From NCBI GenBank assembly GCA_030828265.1, contig JAURCW010000008.1:1-14319 (forward strand): a stretch of DNA of 14,319 nucleotides, in the 5' to 3' direction. Numbering within the stretch: the first letter of the stretch is position 1; each line of letters starts with the position of its first letter. Shown here piece by piece: positions 7,892 to 14,319 of this stretch. The stretch comes from Burkholderiales bacterium (lineage in GTDB: Bacteria; Pseudomonadota; Gammaproteobacteria; Burkholderiales; Burkholderiaceae_A). A program made the translations under genes and the position numbers. Below the pieces are notes generated by a model, which saw nothing but the letters and a program-made list of their open reading frames with translations, did not search any database and was not told the DNA's origin.

Positions 7892-9637
7892 ATGCGCGCC
7901 ACTGCCTACCATTTTCAAACCCTTAAAGAAGACCCCTCTGACGCAGAGGTGGCAAGCCACCGGCTAATGCTGCGCGCTGGTCTTATTCGAAGACTCGGCG
8001 CAGGTATCTACAACTACATGCCCTTAGGGCTTCGAGTCATTCGCAAGGTCGAGGCGATTATTCGTGAGGAAATGAATGCGGCGGGGGCGATCGAACTCTC
8101 TATGCCTGTGGTGCAACCGGCAGAGCTTTGGCAGGAGACAGGCCGTTGGGACAAGATGGGTGCCGAGCTTCTGCGGTTTCAAGACCGCCATGGCCGAGAT
8201 TTTGTTGTTCAGCCCACCAGCGAAGAGGTGATTACCGATATCGCACGACAGGAACTAAAAAGCTGGAAGCAGCTGCCTAAAAACTTCTATCAGATTCAGA
8301 CAAAGTTTCGCGATGAGCGCAGGCCTAGGTTTGGGGTGATGCGCGGACGCGAGTTCGTTATGAAAGACGCCTATTCCTTTGATAAGGATGTGGAATCGGC
8401 AGAGCGCAGCTACGACCGAATGTTTGCCTGCTACTGCAAGATCTTCGACAGACTCGGCCTTGGCTATCGTGCGGTCGCGGCCGATACCGGGGCCATCGGC
8501 GGCTCAAGGTCGCATGAGTTTCAGGTCATTGCCGAGACCGGCGAGGACGCCTTGGTTTACAGCACAGGGTCTGACTTTGCGGCAAACCTTGAACTTGCCG
8601 AAGCCATTAGCCTTTTGCCAAGTCGAGCAGCGCCCTCGCAGGCCATGCAGCGGGTCGCAACGCCCGGACTTGGACGTTGCGAGCAGGTGGCCAATCTTCT
8701 AGGCCTGGGCCTTGATCAAACGGTGAAGTCCATTGTTCTTGCAGTGGAGCCGGAGGTCCCCAAAGGTTCTGCGGCGAAGGTCAAGCTTTTCCTTTTATTA
8801 ATTCGTGGCGACCATGAGCTTAACGAGGTGAAGGTGGGCAAGCTTGAGGGGCTCAATAAGGGCTTTCGCTTTGCCAGTACAAACGAGATTCTTGAAGGCT
8901 TTGGCTGCGAACCGGGCTACCTTGGCCCTGTGGGTATTGCTTCGGAGATCACGGTGATTGCCGATCGTACGGTTGCTCAGATGGCCAACTTTGTTGTCGG
9001 TGCGAATGCAAAAGACGCCCACCTTACGGGTGTGAACTGGGGACGCGACCTTGCGGAACCGGCGTTGGTTGCCGATATTCGCAATGTGGTGGAAGGCGAC
9101 CCAAGCCCCGATGGCAAGGGCGAACTTCGAATTGAGCGGGGCATTGAAGTCGGTCATGTCTTCTACCTTGGCACCAAATACTCCGAGGCCATGAAGGCCA
9201 CCATGCTCGATGAGACCGGTAAGCCGCGCCTCATGGAGATGGGCTGCTACGGCATTGGTGTGACACGTATTGTGGGTGCGGCCATCGAGCAGAACCATGA
9301 CGAGCGCGGCATCATCTGGCCGGCGGCCCTAGCCCCCTTCACTGTTGTTATTTGTCCCTTAGGGGCCTCGAAGTCGCCCCTTGTCCGCCAGGCCGCTGAA
9401 AAAGCCTATTCAGAGCTTTTGCAGGCGGGCTTTGAGGTTTTATTTGATGACCGCGATGAGCGACCCGGTGCCATGTTTGCCGACTGGGAGCTTATTGGCA
9501 TTCCAGTGCGCGTCACCATTGGCGAGCGATCGTTGAAAGAGGGCCGGCTTGAACTTCTCAAGCGTCGCGGCATGCAGGCCAGTGAGTGCGCCGAAGCGGA
9601 GTTGGTCGAGGCGGTTCGAGGTTTGTTAGCGGTTTAG
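7892..9637 (+). CDS. proS: Prolyl-tRNA synthetase, bacterial type with editing domain
   Basis: ProS charges tRNA-Pro with proline. The 581-residue product is the long bacterial class II form. Visible parts: N-terminal [20 protein letters not shown]; motif 1 region around 60-80; TSEE at 109-112; motif 2 with [25 protein letters not shown] (139-163); the INS editing domain inserted at about 224-407, with Lys279 in TVKSIVL at the position of the E. coli editing residue K279; [14 protein letters not shown] (421-434); motif 3 GCYGIGVTR (451-459); and the C-terminal anticodon-binding domain with [19 protein letters not shown] (523-541). No ribosome binding site is evident before the ATG. The gene ends 12 bases from the end of convergent ffh. 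The window also encodes a tRNA-Pro substrate. Confidence 0.97.
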   Translation: MRATAYHFQTLKEDPSDAEVASHRLMLRAGLIRRLGAGIYNYMPLGLRVIRKVEAIIREEMNAAGAIELSMPVVQPAELWQETGRWDKMGAELLRFQDRHGRDFVVQPTSEEVITDIARQELKSWKQLPKNFYQIQTKFRDERRPRFGVMRGREFVMKDAYSFDKDVESAERSYDRMFACYCKIFDRLGLGYRAVAADTGAIGGSRSHEFQVIAETGEDALVYSTGSDFAANLELAEAISLLPSRAAPSQAMQRVATPGLGRCEQVANLLGLGLDQTVKSIVLAVEPEVPKGSAAKVKLFLLLIRGDHELNEVKVGKLEGLNKGFRFASTNEILEGFGCEPGYLGPVGIASEITVIADRTVAQMANFVVGANAKDAHLTGVNWGRDLAEPALVADIRNVVEGDPSPDGKGELRIERGIEVGHVFYLGTKYSEAMKATMLDETGKPRLMEMGCYGIGVTRIVGAAIEQNHDERGIIWPAALAPFTVVICPLGASKSPLVRQAAEKAYSELLQAGFEVLFDDRDERPGAMFADWELIGIPVRVTIGERSLKEGRLELLKRRGMQASECAEAELVEAVRGLLAV

Positions 9638-9649
9638 TGGTTAAGTGGT

Positions 9650-11056
9650 CTAGCGTCGCAGTCCGCCCATGAGGCCGCCAAGGCCTCCCATGGACTTCAT
9701 GCCGCCCATTCCTCCCATGGCTCGCATCATTTTGGCCATGCCGCCTTTTTGCATTTTTTTCATCATGTCCTGCATCTGCTCGAACTGCTTGAGCAGCCGG
9801 TTGATCTCTTGAACCTGCACGCCAGCGCCCGCGGCGATCCGTCTTTTCCGGCTTGCCTTGAGCAGCTCGGGATTGCGCCGCTCGCCGGGGGTCATGGAAT
9901 TAATAATGCCCTCCATGCGCTGCACCGATTTGTCAGCAACCGACATGTTGGAGCCCTTGGCGGCCTGCTGCATCTGCGCCGGCAGCTTATCCATCAGTGA
10001 AGATAAGCCCCCCATGGAACGCATCTGGCCAATCTGAAGCTTGAAGTCTTCCAGGTCAAACTTTGCCCCCGACTTTAGCTTGGCGGCCATTTTCTCGGCG
10101 GACTTCATGTCAACGGATTTGGCGGCCTGCTCAACAAGGGCGAGAACATCGCCCATACCCAGAATGCGTTGGGCAAAGCGGTCGGCATCAAAGGCTTCAA
10201 TGCCATCGATCTTCTCGGCATTGCCAACGAATCGTATGGGCTTGCCTGTAATGGCCCGCACCGATAGCACCGCCCCGCCCCGGGAATCGCCGTCCACCTT
10301 CGTGAGCATCACACCAGTCAGTGGCAGGGTCTGGCCAAAGGCCTCGGCCGTGCGCACGGCGTCTTGACCTTGCATGGCGTCAACGGTAAAGAGGGTCTCA
10401 ATGGGTTTAACGGCCGCGTGAATGGCGGCGATTTCGGTCATCATGGCCTCGTCGATGGCAAGCCGGCCTGCCGTGTCGACCAGAAGCACGTCATGAAAAT
10501 GACGCCTTGCGTAGTCAAGCGCCGCCTGTGCGATAGCCACCGGCTTGTCGGTGGCCTGACTTGGAAAAAATTCGGCGCCGGCCTGTTCGCTTACCAACCG
10601 CAGTTGTTCAATGGCTGCAGGTCGGTAGACGTCACAACTCACGGTGAGAACCTTCTTCTTATGCTGGCCCTTGAGGTACTTGGCAAGCTTACCGACGCTG
10701 GTGGTCTTTCCAGCGCCCTGCAGACCAGCCATTAGAACCACAGCAGGTGGCTGGCTTGCAAGGTTAAGCCCTGTAGGTGGAGCCGTCTCGCTGCCCGCCA
10801 TAAGAGCAATGAGTTCTTTGTGGACAACCCCCACCAAAGCCTGGCCCGGGCTAAGGCTACTAAGCACCTCTTGGCCCAGCGCTTTTTCTTTGACCTGGGC
10901 AATAAATGACTTCACCACAGGCAAGGCCACGTCGGCATCAAGCAGCGCGAGTCGAATCTCGCGAAGCATCTCCTGGGTATTGGACTCGGTAAGGCGAGCC
11001 TCGCCCTTCATGGTCTTTACGATCCGCGAGAGGCGGTCGGTGAGGTTCTCTAGCAT
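9650..11056 (-). CDS. ffh: Signal recognition particle GTPase Ffh
   Basis: Ffh binds 4.5S RNA and the signal sequences of nascent membrane proteins and hands them to FtsY. The 468-residue product has the N domain (1-about 85), the G domain with GLQGAGKTT (111-119), DVYRPAA (142-148), DTAGR (194-198), TKVDGDSRGG (252-261), and the methionine-rich M domain (about 300-468). In the M domain KRRIAAGAGVQVQEINRLLKQF (404-425) is the SRP-RNA-binding helix-turn-helix region, and the C-terminus is a Met/Gly-rich tail (MGGMGGMKSMGG). Length is slightly above E. coli (453). The gene faces proS tail-to-tail and is divergent from the ccsA-like gene across 63 bases. No terminator fits in the 12-base gap to proS. 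Confidence 0.97.
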   Translation of the reverse strand: MLENLTDRLSRIVKTMKGEARLTESNTQEMLREIRLALLDADVALPVVKSFIAQVKEKALGQEVLSSLSPGQALVGVVHKELIALMAGSETAPPTGLNLASQPPAVVLMAGLQGAGKTTSVGKLAKYLKGQHKKKVLTVSCDVYRPAAIEQLRLVSEQAGAEFFPSQATDKPVAIAQAALDYARRHFHDVLLVDTAGRLAIDEAMMTEIAAIHAAVKPIETLFTVDAMQGQDAVRTAEAFGQTLPLTGVMLTKVDGDSRGGAVLSVRAITGKPIRFVGNAEKIDGIEAFDADRFAQRILGMGDVLALVEQAAKSVDMKSAEKMAAKLKSGAKFDLEDFKLQIGQMRSMGGLSSLMDKLPAQMQQAAKGSNMSVADKSVQRMEGIINSMTPGERRNPELLKASRKRRIAAGAGVQVQEINRLLKQFEQMQDMMKKMQKGGMAKMMRAMGGMGGMKSMGGLGGLMGGLRR

Positions 11057-11085
11057 GGCGAGTCTTTCTTTTCCTGTGGCTCGAA

Positions 11086-11101
11086 TCAGGGCGAGCCCTG
11101 A
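11086..11101. repeat. Perfect 16-base inverted repeat between ffh and the ccsA-like gene
   Basis: TCAGGGCGAGCCCTGA is a perfect palindrome apart from the 2-base centre, with 7-base arms. It lies in the 63-base divergent gap, about 30 bases upstream of ffh and 18 upstream of the ccsA-like ATG. A 2-base loop is too tight for a good RNA hairpin, so a DNA-binding protein site is a possible alternative. The factor is unknown. Confidence 0.5.
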
Positions 11102-11119
11102 GATAAACTGAAGACGACT

Positions 11120-11923
11120 ATGACTCCCTTATTGTATGAGTGGACAGCGCCACTCGCTCTTCTTCTTTACCTTCTTCTTTTTGTGCTGACGGCCAAGGCA
11201 GCGGCTGTCCCATTGCAAAGGGCGCTGCTTTTTGTGGCCCTCGTGAGTCATGGCGCCACCGTCTTGCCAGCATGGTTTGCAGGTCAAGACTTCCAGTTTG
11301 GCTTTGCCAACTCGGTCTCCTGGACACTCTGGCTCATGGTTCTTCTTGTCTGGCTCGAGTCTTGGTTTCAGCGACTACCGAAGGCCACAGCAGGTATCTA
11401 CCCCTTCGCTGCAGTGGCCGTCTTGCTCCCTATGGCCTTTCCAGGAACGGTGCGCATTGCCGAGCTCTCCACCTTGTTCCGTGTCCACATTCTGTTGGCT
11501 ATGCTTGCCTACGGCGCTTTCACGGTCTCTGCTGCGCAGGCGGTTCTGATGTCGTGGCTTGAGCGTTCGCTTCATCGAGGAGGACGCGCATCCCGTTGGC
11601 TTGATGACCTGCCCTCCTTGCTTGACCTCGACGCAGCCCTGCAGAGGTCGATGGCGGCTGGGCTCGTATTGGTCTCGCTTACGCTTGCGACGGGCGTCTG
11701 GGTTAACTTCACGCTGGGCTATGGCGCCTTGCGGGCCGACCATAAAACAATCTTCACCCTACTCACATGGTTCATGGTGGTCGGTTTTTTTCTTGGGCGT
11801 TGGCGCTGGGGCTGGCGCGGCCGGGTGGCTGCGCGTTTTGCACTCACAGGCTTTGGTCTTTTGCTTCTCGCCTACGTGGGCAGTCGTTTTGTGGTTGAAG
11901 TTCTTATTCATCCTCCCGCCTAA
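11120..11923 (+). CDS. CcsA/YpjD-family cytochrome c assembly-like membrane protein
   Basis: A 267-residue inner-membrane protein of the CcsA/CcmC/YpjD (cytochrome c assembly protein) superfamily. About eight hydrophobic segments are visible (near 8-26, 34-52, 66-84, 92-108, 122-143, 178-196, 211-227, 237-258). Candidate haem-ligand or conserved histidines are H44 (VSHG), H123 (FRVHILLAMLAYGAFTVS) and H208 (ADHKTIFTLLTW). It lacks the full WGxxWxWDxxE signature of true CcsA/CcmC, so it is better called YpjD-like; its role in haem handling is not established. From memory, this family usually sits next to ffh in proteobacteria, as here. It is followed after 23 bases by the small PP0621-like gene. 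Confidence 0.85.
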   Translation: MTPLLYEWTAPLALLLYLLLFVLTAKAAAVPLQRALLFVALVSHGATVLPAWFAGQDFQFGFANSVSWTLWLMVLLVWLESWFQRLPKATAGIYPFAAVAVLLPMAFPGTVRIAELSTLFRVHILLAMLAYGAFTVSAAQAVLMSWLERSLHRGGRASRWLDDLPSLLDLDAALQRSMAAGLVLVSLTLATGVWVNFTLGYGALRADHKTIFTLLTWFMVVGFFLGRWRWGWRGRVAARFALTGFGLLLLAYVGSRFVVEVLIHPPA

Positions 11924-11946
11924 ACCCTTTACGGATAGCTATAGCC

Positions 11947-12219
11947 ATGGGTATTGTGACGCGCATCTTACTTATTGCCGCCATCGCGTTGCTGGCTTTT
12001 TTCTGGATTAGAAAAATGCTGCGCTCGGGGAATAACTTGGAAAAAAAACCGGAGGACGCCGCGCCACCTGAACAGATGGGGGAGCGGCCGCAAGACCTCA
12101 TTGCCTGCGATCATTGTGGCTTGCACCTGCCTCGGGCCGATGCCTGCTTCAAACAGGGCGGAGCCTATTGCTCGCAAGAACATGCCGATGCCAATTCCAA
12201 CTCAGACACCAAGGACTAG
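11947..12219 (+). CDS. PP0621-family small membrane-anchored zinc-ribbon-like protein
   Basis: A 90-residue protein with one N-terminal membrane helix (about 4-22, LLIAAIALLAFFW), a charged linker (23-50) and a soluble part with CDHCGLHLP at 54-62, Cys67 and YCSQEH at 74-79. The CxxC plus C-x3-H pattern looks like a small metal-binding knuckle. I recognise it as the PP0621 family of unknown function. The helix is followed by basic residues (RKMLR), so the knuckle should face the cytoplasm. It lies between the ccsA-like gene and ampD, 9 bases before the ampD start. In other betaproteobacteria, as I recall, pilS and pilR often follow this gene; they are missing here. Confidence 0.8.
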   Translation: MGIVTRILLIAAIALLAFFWIRKMLRSGNNLEKKPEDAAPPEQMGERPQDLIACDHCGLHLPRADACFKQGGAYCSQEHADANSNSDTKD

Positions 12220-12228
12220 GCCCGTGCT

Positions 12229-12828
12229 ATGGATGCCCCAAGCCGCCTAAGCGCTTCGGGATGGCTGATTGAATTGCCTGGGCATGGCCCATGCGTCTGG
12301 TCGCCAAGTCCAAACCACAACGAGCGCCCACAGGCTACAGCCATTCGGCTTGCCGTTATTCATGGAATAAGCCTACCGGCCGGTGTCTTTGGTGGAACGG
12401 CGATCGACGATTTATTTCTGAATCGCCTCGGGGCCTTGGCTCCGGTCGAACTCCAGAGCCTTATTGGTCTGCGGGTTTCCAGTCACTTTCTCATTACACG
12501 ACGCTCAGGCCTTCTGCAGTATGTGGCGGTGGGGCGCCGTGCCTGGCATGCGGGGCAGTCGGTCTTTGAAGGCGAAAACGATTGCAATGATTTTTCGATC
12601 GGTATTGAGCTTGAGGGAACCGATGATCAGCCCTATGAGCCCCAACAAATGCAACTGCTCGCCGTGTTGCTCTCGGAGTTATCCCGGCATATCCCCAGCT
12701 TATCCACAGTGACGGGGCACTCCACCATTGCACCAGGCCGAAAAACCGACCCAGGGCCCTGTTTTGACTGGTCGTTCTTAGCCCTCGAACTTAAGCGTCT
12801 GCGCCCGACATTGCGCTGTCGGTCTTAG
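12229..12828 (+). CDS. ampD: AmpD, 1,6-anhydro-N-acetylmuramyl-L-alanine amidase
   Basis: AmpD cleaves the peptide from anhydromuropeptides during cell-wall recycling in the cytoplasm; in species with AmpR its loss raises AmpC beta-lactamase. The 199-residue product is an Amidase_2 domain with no signal peptide. Zinc ligands are H45 (VIHGISLP), H164 (TGHSTIAPGRKTDPGP) and D174, matching E. coli H34, H154 and D164. Catalytic E127 (IGIELEG) and K172 match E116 and K162. HFLI (86-89) and W106 also fit the fold. The ATG lies 9 bases after the previous stop, so it is in one operon with the ccsA-like and PP0621-like genes. It also holds a perfect DnaA-box sequence near its end. Confidence 0.96.
   Translation: MDAPSRLSASGWLIELPGHGPCVWSPSPNHNERPQATAIRLAVIHGISLPAGVFGGTAIDDLFLNRLGALAPVELQSLIGLRVSSHFLITRRSGLLQYVAVGRRAWHAGQSVFEGENDCNDFSIGIELEGTDDQPYEPQQMQLLAVLLSELSRHIPSLSTVTGHSTIAPGRKTDPGPCFDWSFLALELKRLRPTLRCRS
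12700..12708 (+). promoter_or_regulatory. Perfect DnaA-box sequence inside ampD
   Basis: TTATCCACA, the exact high-affinity DnaA 9-mer, lies in ampD coding sequence about 480 bases before the nrdA start. It may be chance, since it encodes the unremarkable Leu-Ser-Thr, but DnaA control of nrdAB is known in E. coli. No cluster of boxes is present. Confidence 0.3.
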
Positions 12829-12910
12829 CCCACAAAAAGCTGTCCTGGACGATCGAAGTCTGGCGGGAATTGACGGGCAGGACGGGCTCTCAACAGGCGC
12901 TATACCGAGG

Positions 12911-12925
12911 AAAATTTTTTTTTTT
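12911..12925. other. A4T11 homopolymer tract
   Basis: Four A followed by eleven T, unique in this otherwise GC-rich window. There is no GC-rich stem directly before it, so it is not a standard plus-strand terminator for ampD. It is likely intrinsically bent DNA upstream of the nrdA promoter, and it would be prone to length variation. Confidence 0.6.
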
Positions 12926-12988
12926 CATAAGGGGCCTTGCCTTCAGAAGCATTCAAGGATTTTCTAGGGATTTTCCTAATCTGTAAGC

Positions 12989-13018
12989 TTGCTCTGAGAG
13001 GCCATCCACTACTACACT
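12989..13018 (+). promoter_or_regulatory. Candidate nrdA promoter
   Basis: TTGCTC (12989-12994) and TACACT (13013-13018) are 18 bases apart, giving a start near 13025 and a leader of about 150 bases. The -10 lies inside the first NrdR box, as expected for a repressor that blocks RNA polymerase. The match is moderate. Confidence 0.4.
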
Positions 13019-13024
13019 TAGTAC
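13009..13024. promoter_or_regulatory. NrdR box 1
   Basis: CTACTACACTTAGTAC; the core CTA-CACT-TAG (13012-13021) fits the NrdR consensus, an imperfect 16-base palindrome with a CwA...TwG core. NrdR represses ribonucleotide reductase genes when dATP is high. Its centre is exactly 32 bases from that of box 2. Confidence 0.75.
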
Positions 13025-13040
13025 ATATGACGGCTTGTCT

Positions 13041-13056
13041 GTACTACCGGTAGTGT
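13041..13056. promoter_or_regulatory. NrdR box 2
   Basis: GTACTACCGGTAGTGT; the core ACTACCGGTAGT (13043-13054) is a perfect palindrome and shares CTA-N4-TAG with box 1. Spacing of 32 bases is about three helical turns, the usual arrangement of tandem NrdR boxes on one face of the DNA. Confidence 0.75.
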
Positions 13057-13177
13057 GTTGGGGGGACCCGGGCGCTCAGTACAACACAAAGCCGTTTTGT
13101 CATTGTCAAGGCAGTCAGAGTGTCATTTTTCTGACAGCCTCTCGTTTTAAATTTCCCGCCTTAAGGAGAAAAGAGCC

Positions 13178-14319
13178 ATGCAACGGGCCGCCCAATCCAC
13201 CGAGACCAGTCAGACAAGTCCCGGTCCTTTTTCCAGCCTAACCGGTTCCAGTGGCGAGCCACGCGAGCAGGGTATGTCCACCCATGCCAGCCCGAGCGAC
13301 ATCAAAGTCATTCGTCGTAATGGCGCCGTCGTCTCGTTTGAGGCCCCCAAAATTTCGGTCGCCCTAACCAAGGCCTTTCTTGCGGTGCAAGGGGGCCAGG
13401 GTGCTGCCAGTGCAAGGGTTCGCGAGGTCACCGAGGCGCTTACGTCCCAGGTTGTCGCAGCACTCTTGCGTCGACTGCCCGCCGGGGGCACGGTTCATAT
13501 TGAAGACATTCAAGACCAGGTCGAGCTTGCCCTAATGCGTTCCGGTGAGCATGAAATCGCCCGCGCCTATGTGCTGTACAGGGAAAGACGCTCCCAAGAG
13601 CGAGCAAGCAAGACCAAGCAGGAGATTGCCGAGCACAGCCTCACCATGCTGGTTGATGGCCGGTCCGTACCGCTTGACCAGGCCTGGCTTGAGGGCATGA
13701 TCGCAGACGCCTGCCTTGGTCTTGACGATCAAGTTAGTGCTCAGCAGGTTCTGGCCGACACACTGAAAAACATTTACGACGGTGTGCCCATCGATGAAAT
13801 TGAAAAGTCCGCCATTTTGGCGGCGCGCGCTCTAACCGAAAAGGACCCCGCCTATGCAAAAGTCAGTGCCCGTCTGTTATTGCACACCATTCGCAAGGAA
13901 ATCCTGGGGGCAGAGATCCCGCAGACCGAGATGGCGGCTCGTTACGTTGAGTACTTCCCCCGCTACATCAAGAAGGGCATTGAGATCGGTCTATTAAACG
14001 AGGACTTGGCTCGTTTTGATCTCAAGCGTATGGCTCAGGCCATCGTGGCCGATCGCGACCTGCAGTTCGATTACCTCGGCCTGCAGACCCTTTACGACCG
14101 CTACTTTCTTATTGACCGCAACGACACCTTCTCGGGTGAGGGTCGACGTATTGAAATGCCCCAGGCTTTCTTTATGCGTGTGGCCATGGGCCTTGCCATT
14201 GCCGAAATTAATCGTGAAGAAAGGGCCATTGAGTTCTACCAACTGCTTTCAAGCTTCGACTTTATGAGCTCCACGCCGACGCTCTTTAACAGTGGAACGA
14301 CCCACTCCCAGCTCTCCTC
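13178..14319 (+). CDS. nrdA: Ribonucleoside-diphosphate reductase alpha subunit, class I; N-terminal 380 residues, cut by window edge
   Basis: NrdA reduces ribonucleoside diphosphates to deoxy forms with its radical partner NrdB. The visible 380 residues contain a disordered Ser/Pro-rich N-terminus (1-about 40), an ATP-cone allosteric domain (about 42-138, starting IKVIRRNGAVVSFEAPKI and including HIEDIQDQVELALMRSGEH), a helical linker, and the start of the reductase barrel (FDYLGLQTLYDRYFL, IEMPQAFFMRVAMGLA, and STPTLFNSGT at 365-374). The window ends in HSQLSS, just before the expected catalytic cysteine of the active-site redox pair. The ATG at 13178 is preceded by AAGGAG at 9 bases. The ATP-cone gives dATP inhibition of the enzyme, and the upstream NrdR boxes give dATP-sensing repression of the gene. 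nrdB would be expected downstream. Confidence 0.96.
   Translation, partial: MQRAAQSTETSQTSPGPFSSLTGSSGEPREQGMSTHASPSDIKVIRRNGAVVSFEAPKISVALTKAFLAVQGGQGAASARVREVTEALTSQVVAALLRRLPAGGTVHIEDIQDQVELALMRSGEHEIARAYVLYRERRSQERASKTKQEIAEHSLTMLVDGRSVPLDQAWLEGMIADACLGLDDQVSAQQVLADTLKNIYDGVPIDEIEKSAILAARALTEKDPAYAKVSARLLLHTIRKEILGAEIPQTEMAARYVEYFPRYIKKGIEIGLLNEDLARFDLKRMAQAIVADRDLQFDYLGLQTLYDRYFLIDRNDTFSGEGRRIEMPQAFFMRVAMGLAIAEINREERAIEFYQLLSSFDFMSSTPTLFNSGTTHSQLS

Larger units (their letters stand above)
12829..13177 (+). promoter_or_regulatory. 349-base ampD-nrdA intergenic region: nrdA control region and leader
   Basis: No gene is seen here. In order: about 80 bases without a clear signal or ampD terminator; an A4T11 tract (12911-12925); an AT-rich stretch with GATTTTC repeated (12958-12964 and 12969-12975); a candidate promoter; two NrdR boxes 32 bases apart; a possible stem (13054-13060 with 13082-13088); a GTCA-rich hairpin (13114-13135); and the nrdA ribosome binding site AAGGAG (13163-13168), 9 bases before the ATG. 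The listed sub-features carry the detail. Confidence 0.7.

Noticed and set aside
12700..12708. Part of a replication origin
   Set aside because: A single DnaA box inside a gene, with no box cluster or dnaA/dnaN nearby.
12494..12733. Minus-strand open frame antisense to ampD
   Set aside because: ampD has all catalytic residues; the antisense frame is a GC-rich shadow without recognisable features.
12910..12926. A4T11 tract as an intrinsic terminator for ampD
   Set aside because: No GC-rich stem precedes it; only an A/T stem with a T loop can form.

Overview
This is a gene-dense chromosomal segment, almost certainly from a betaproteobacterium of the Burkholderiales type. The order zapD-coaE-pilD-corC-like-tRNA-Pro-ispB / rplU-rpmA-obgE-proB / rppH / proS / ffh / ccsA-like-PP0621-like-ampD / nrdA is, from memory, the order seen in that group. 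The NrdA N-terminus (ATP-cone plus its flanks), the IspB motifs and RppH also look betaproteobacterial. No phage, insertion sequence, CRISPR array, toxin-antitoxin pair or defence gene is visible. Species cannot be named from this window.

Layout. (1) 1-2992, minus strand: a tight operon, corC-like -> pilD -> coaE -> zapD, with two 4-base ATGA overlaps and an 8-base gap. It covers a membrane CBS-domain protein, a reduced prepilin peptidase, the last step of coenzyme A synthesis and a Z-ring regulator. zapD is cut by the left edge. (2) 3040-4176, minus: tRNA-Pro(CGG) lies 25 bases after ispB (octaprenyl diphosphate synthase, for the ubiquinone side chain). (3) 4222-7380, plus: rplU-rpmA-obgE-proB, i.e. 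two 50S proteins, the ribosome-associated GTPase Obg and the first enzyme of proline synthesis. (4) rppH (minus) runs tail-to-tail into proB with a 91-base overlap and is divergent from proS (plus). (5) ffh (minus) converges on proS across only 12 bases. (6) 11120-12828, plus: ccsA-like, a small zinc-ribbon-like membrane protein and ampD. (7) A 349-base intergenic region with two well-phased NrdR boxes leads into nrdA, which is cut by the right edge.

The genes are mostly housekeeping. The strongest non-coding signal is the paired NrdR site upstream of nrdA: two CTA-N4-TAG cores exactly 32 bases apart. The most interesting biology is a possible erosion of the type IV pilus system. The prepilin peptidase lacks the cysteine-rich methyltransferase region, and the sites where relatives (from memory) keep pilB/pilC and pilS/pilR are closed up. 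Together with overlapping genes and very short gaps, this suggests a compacted genome. I found no convincing new multi-gene system.
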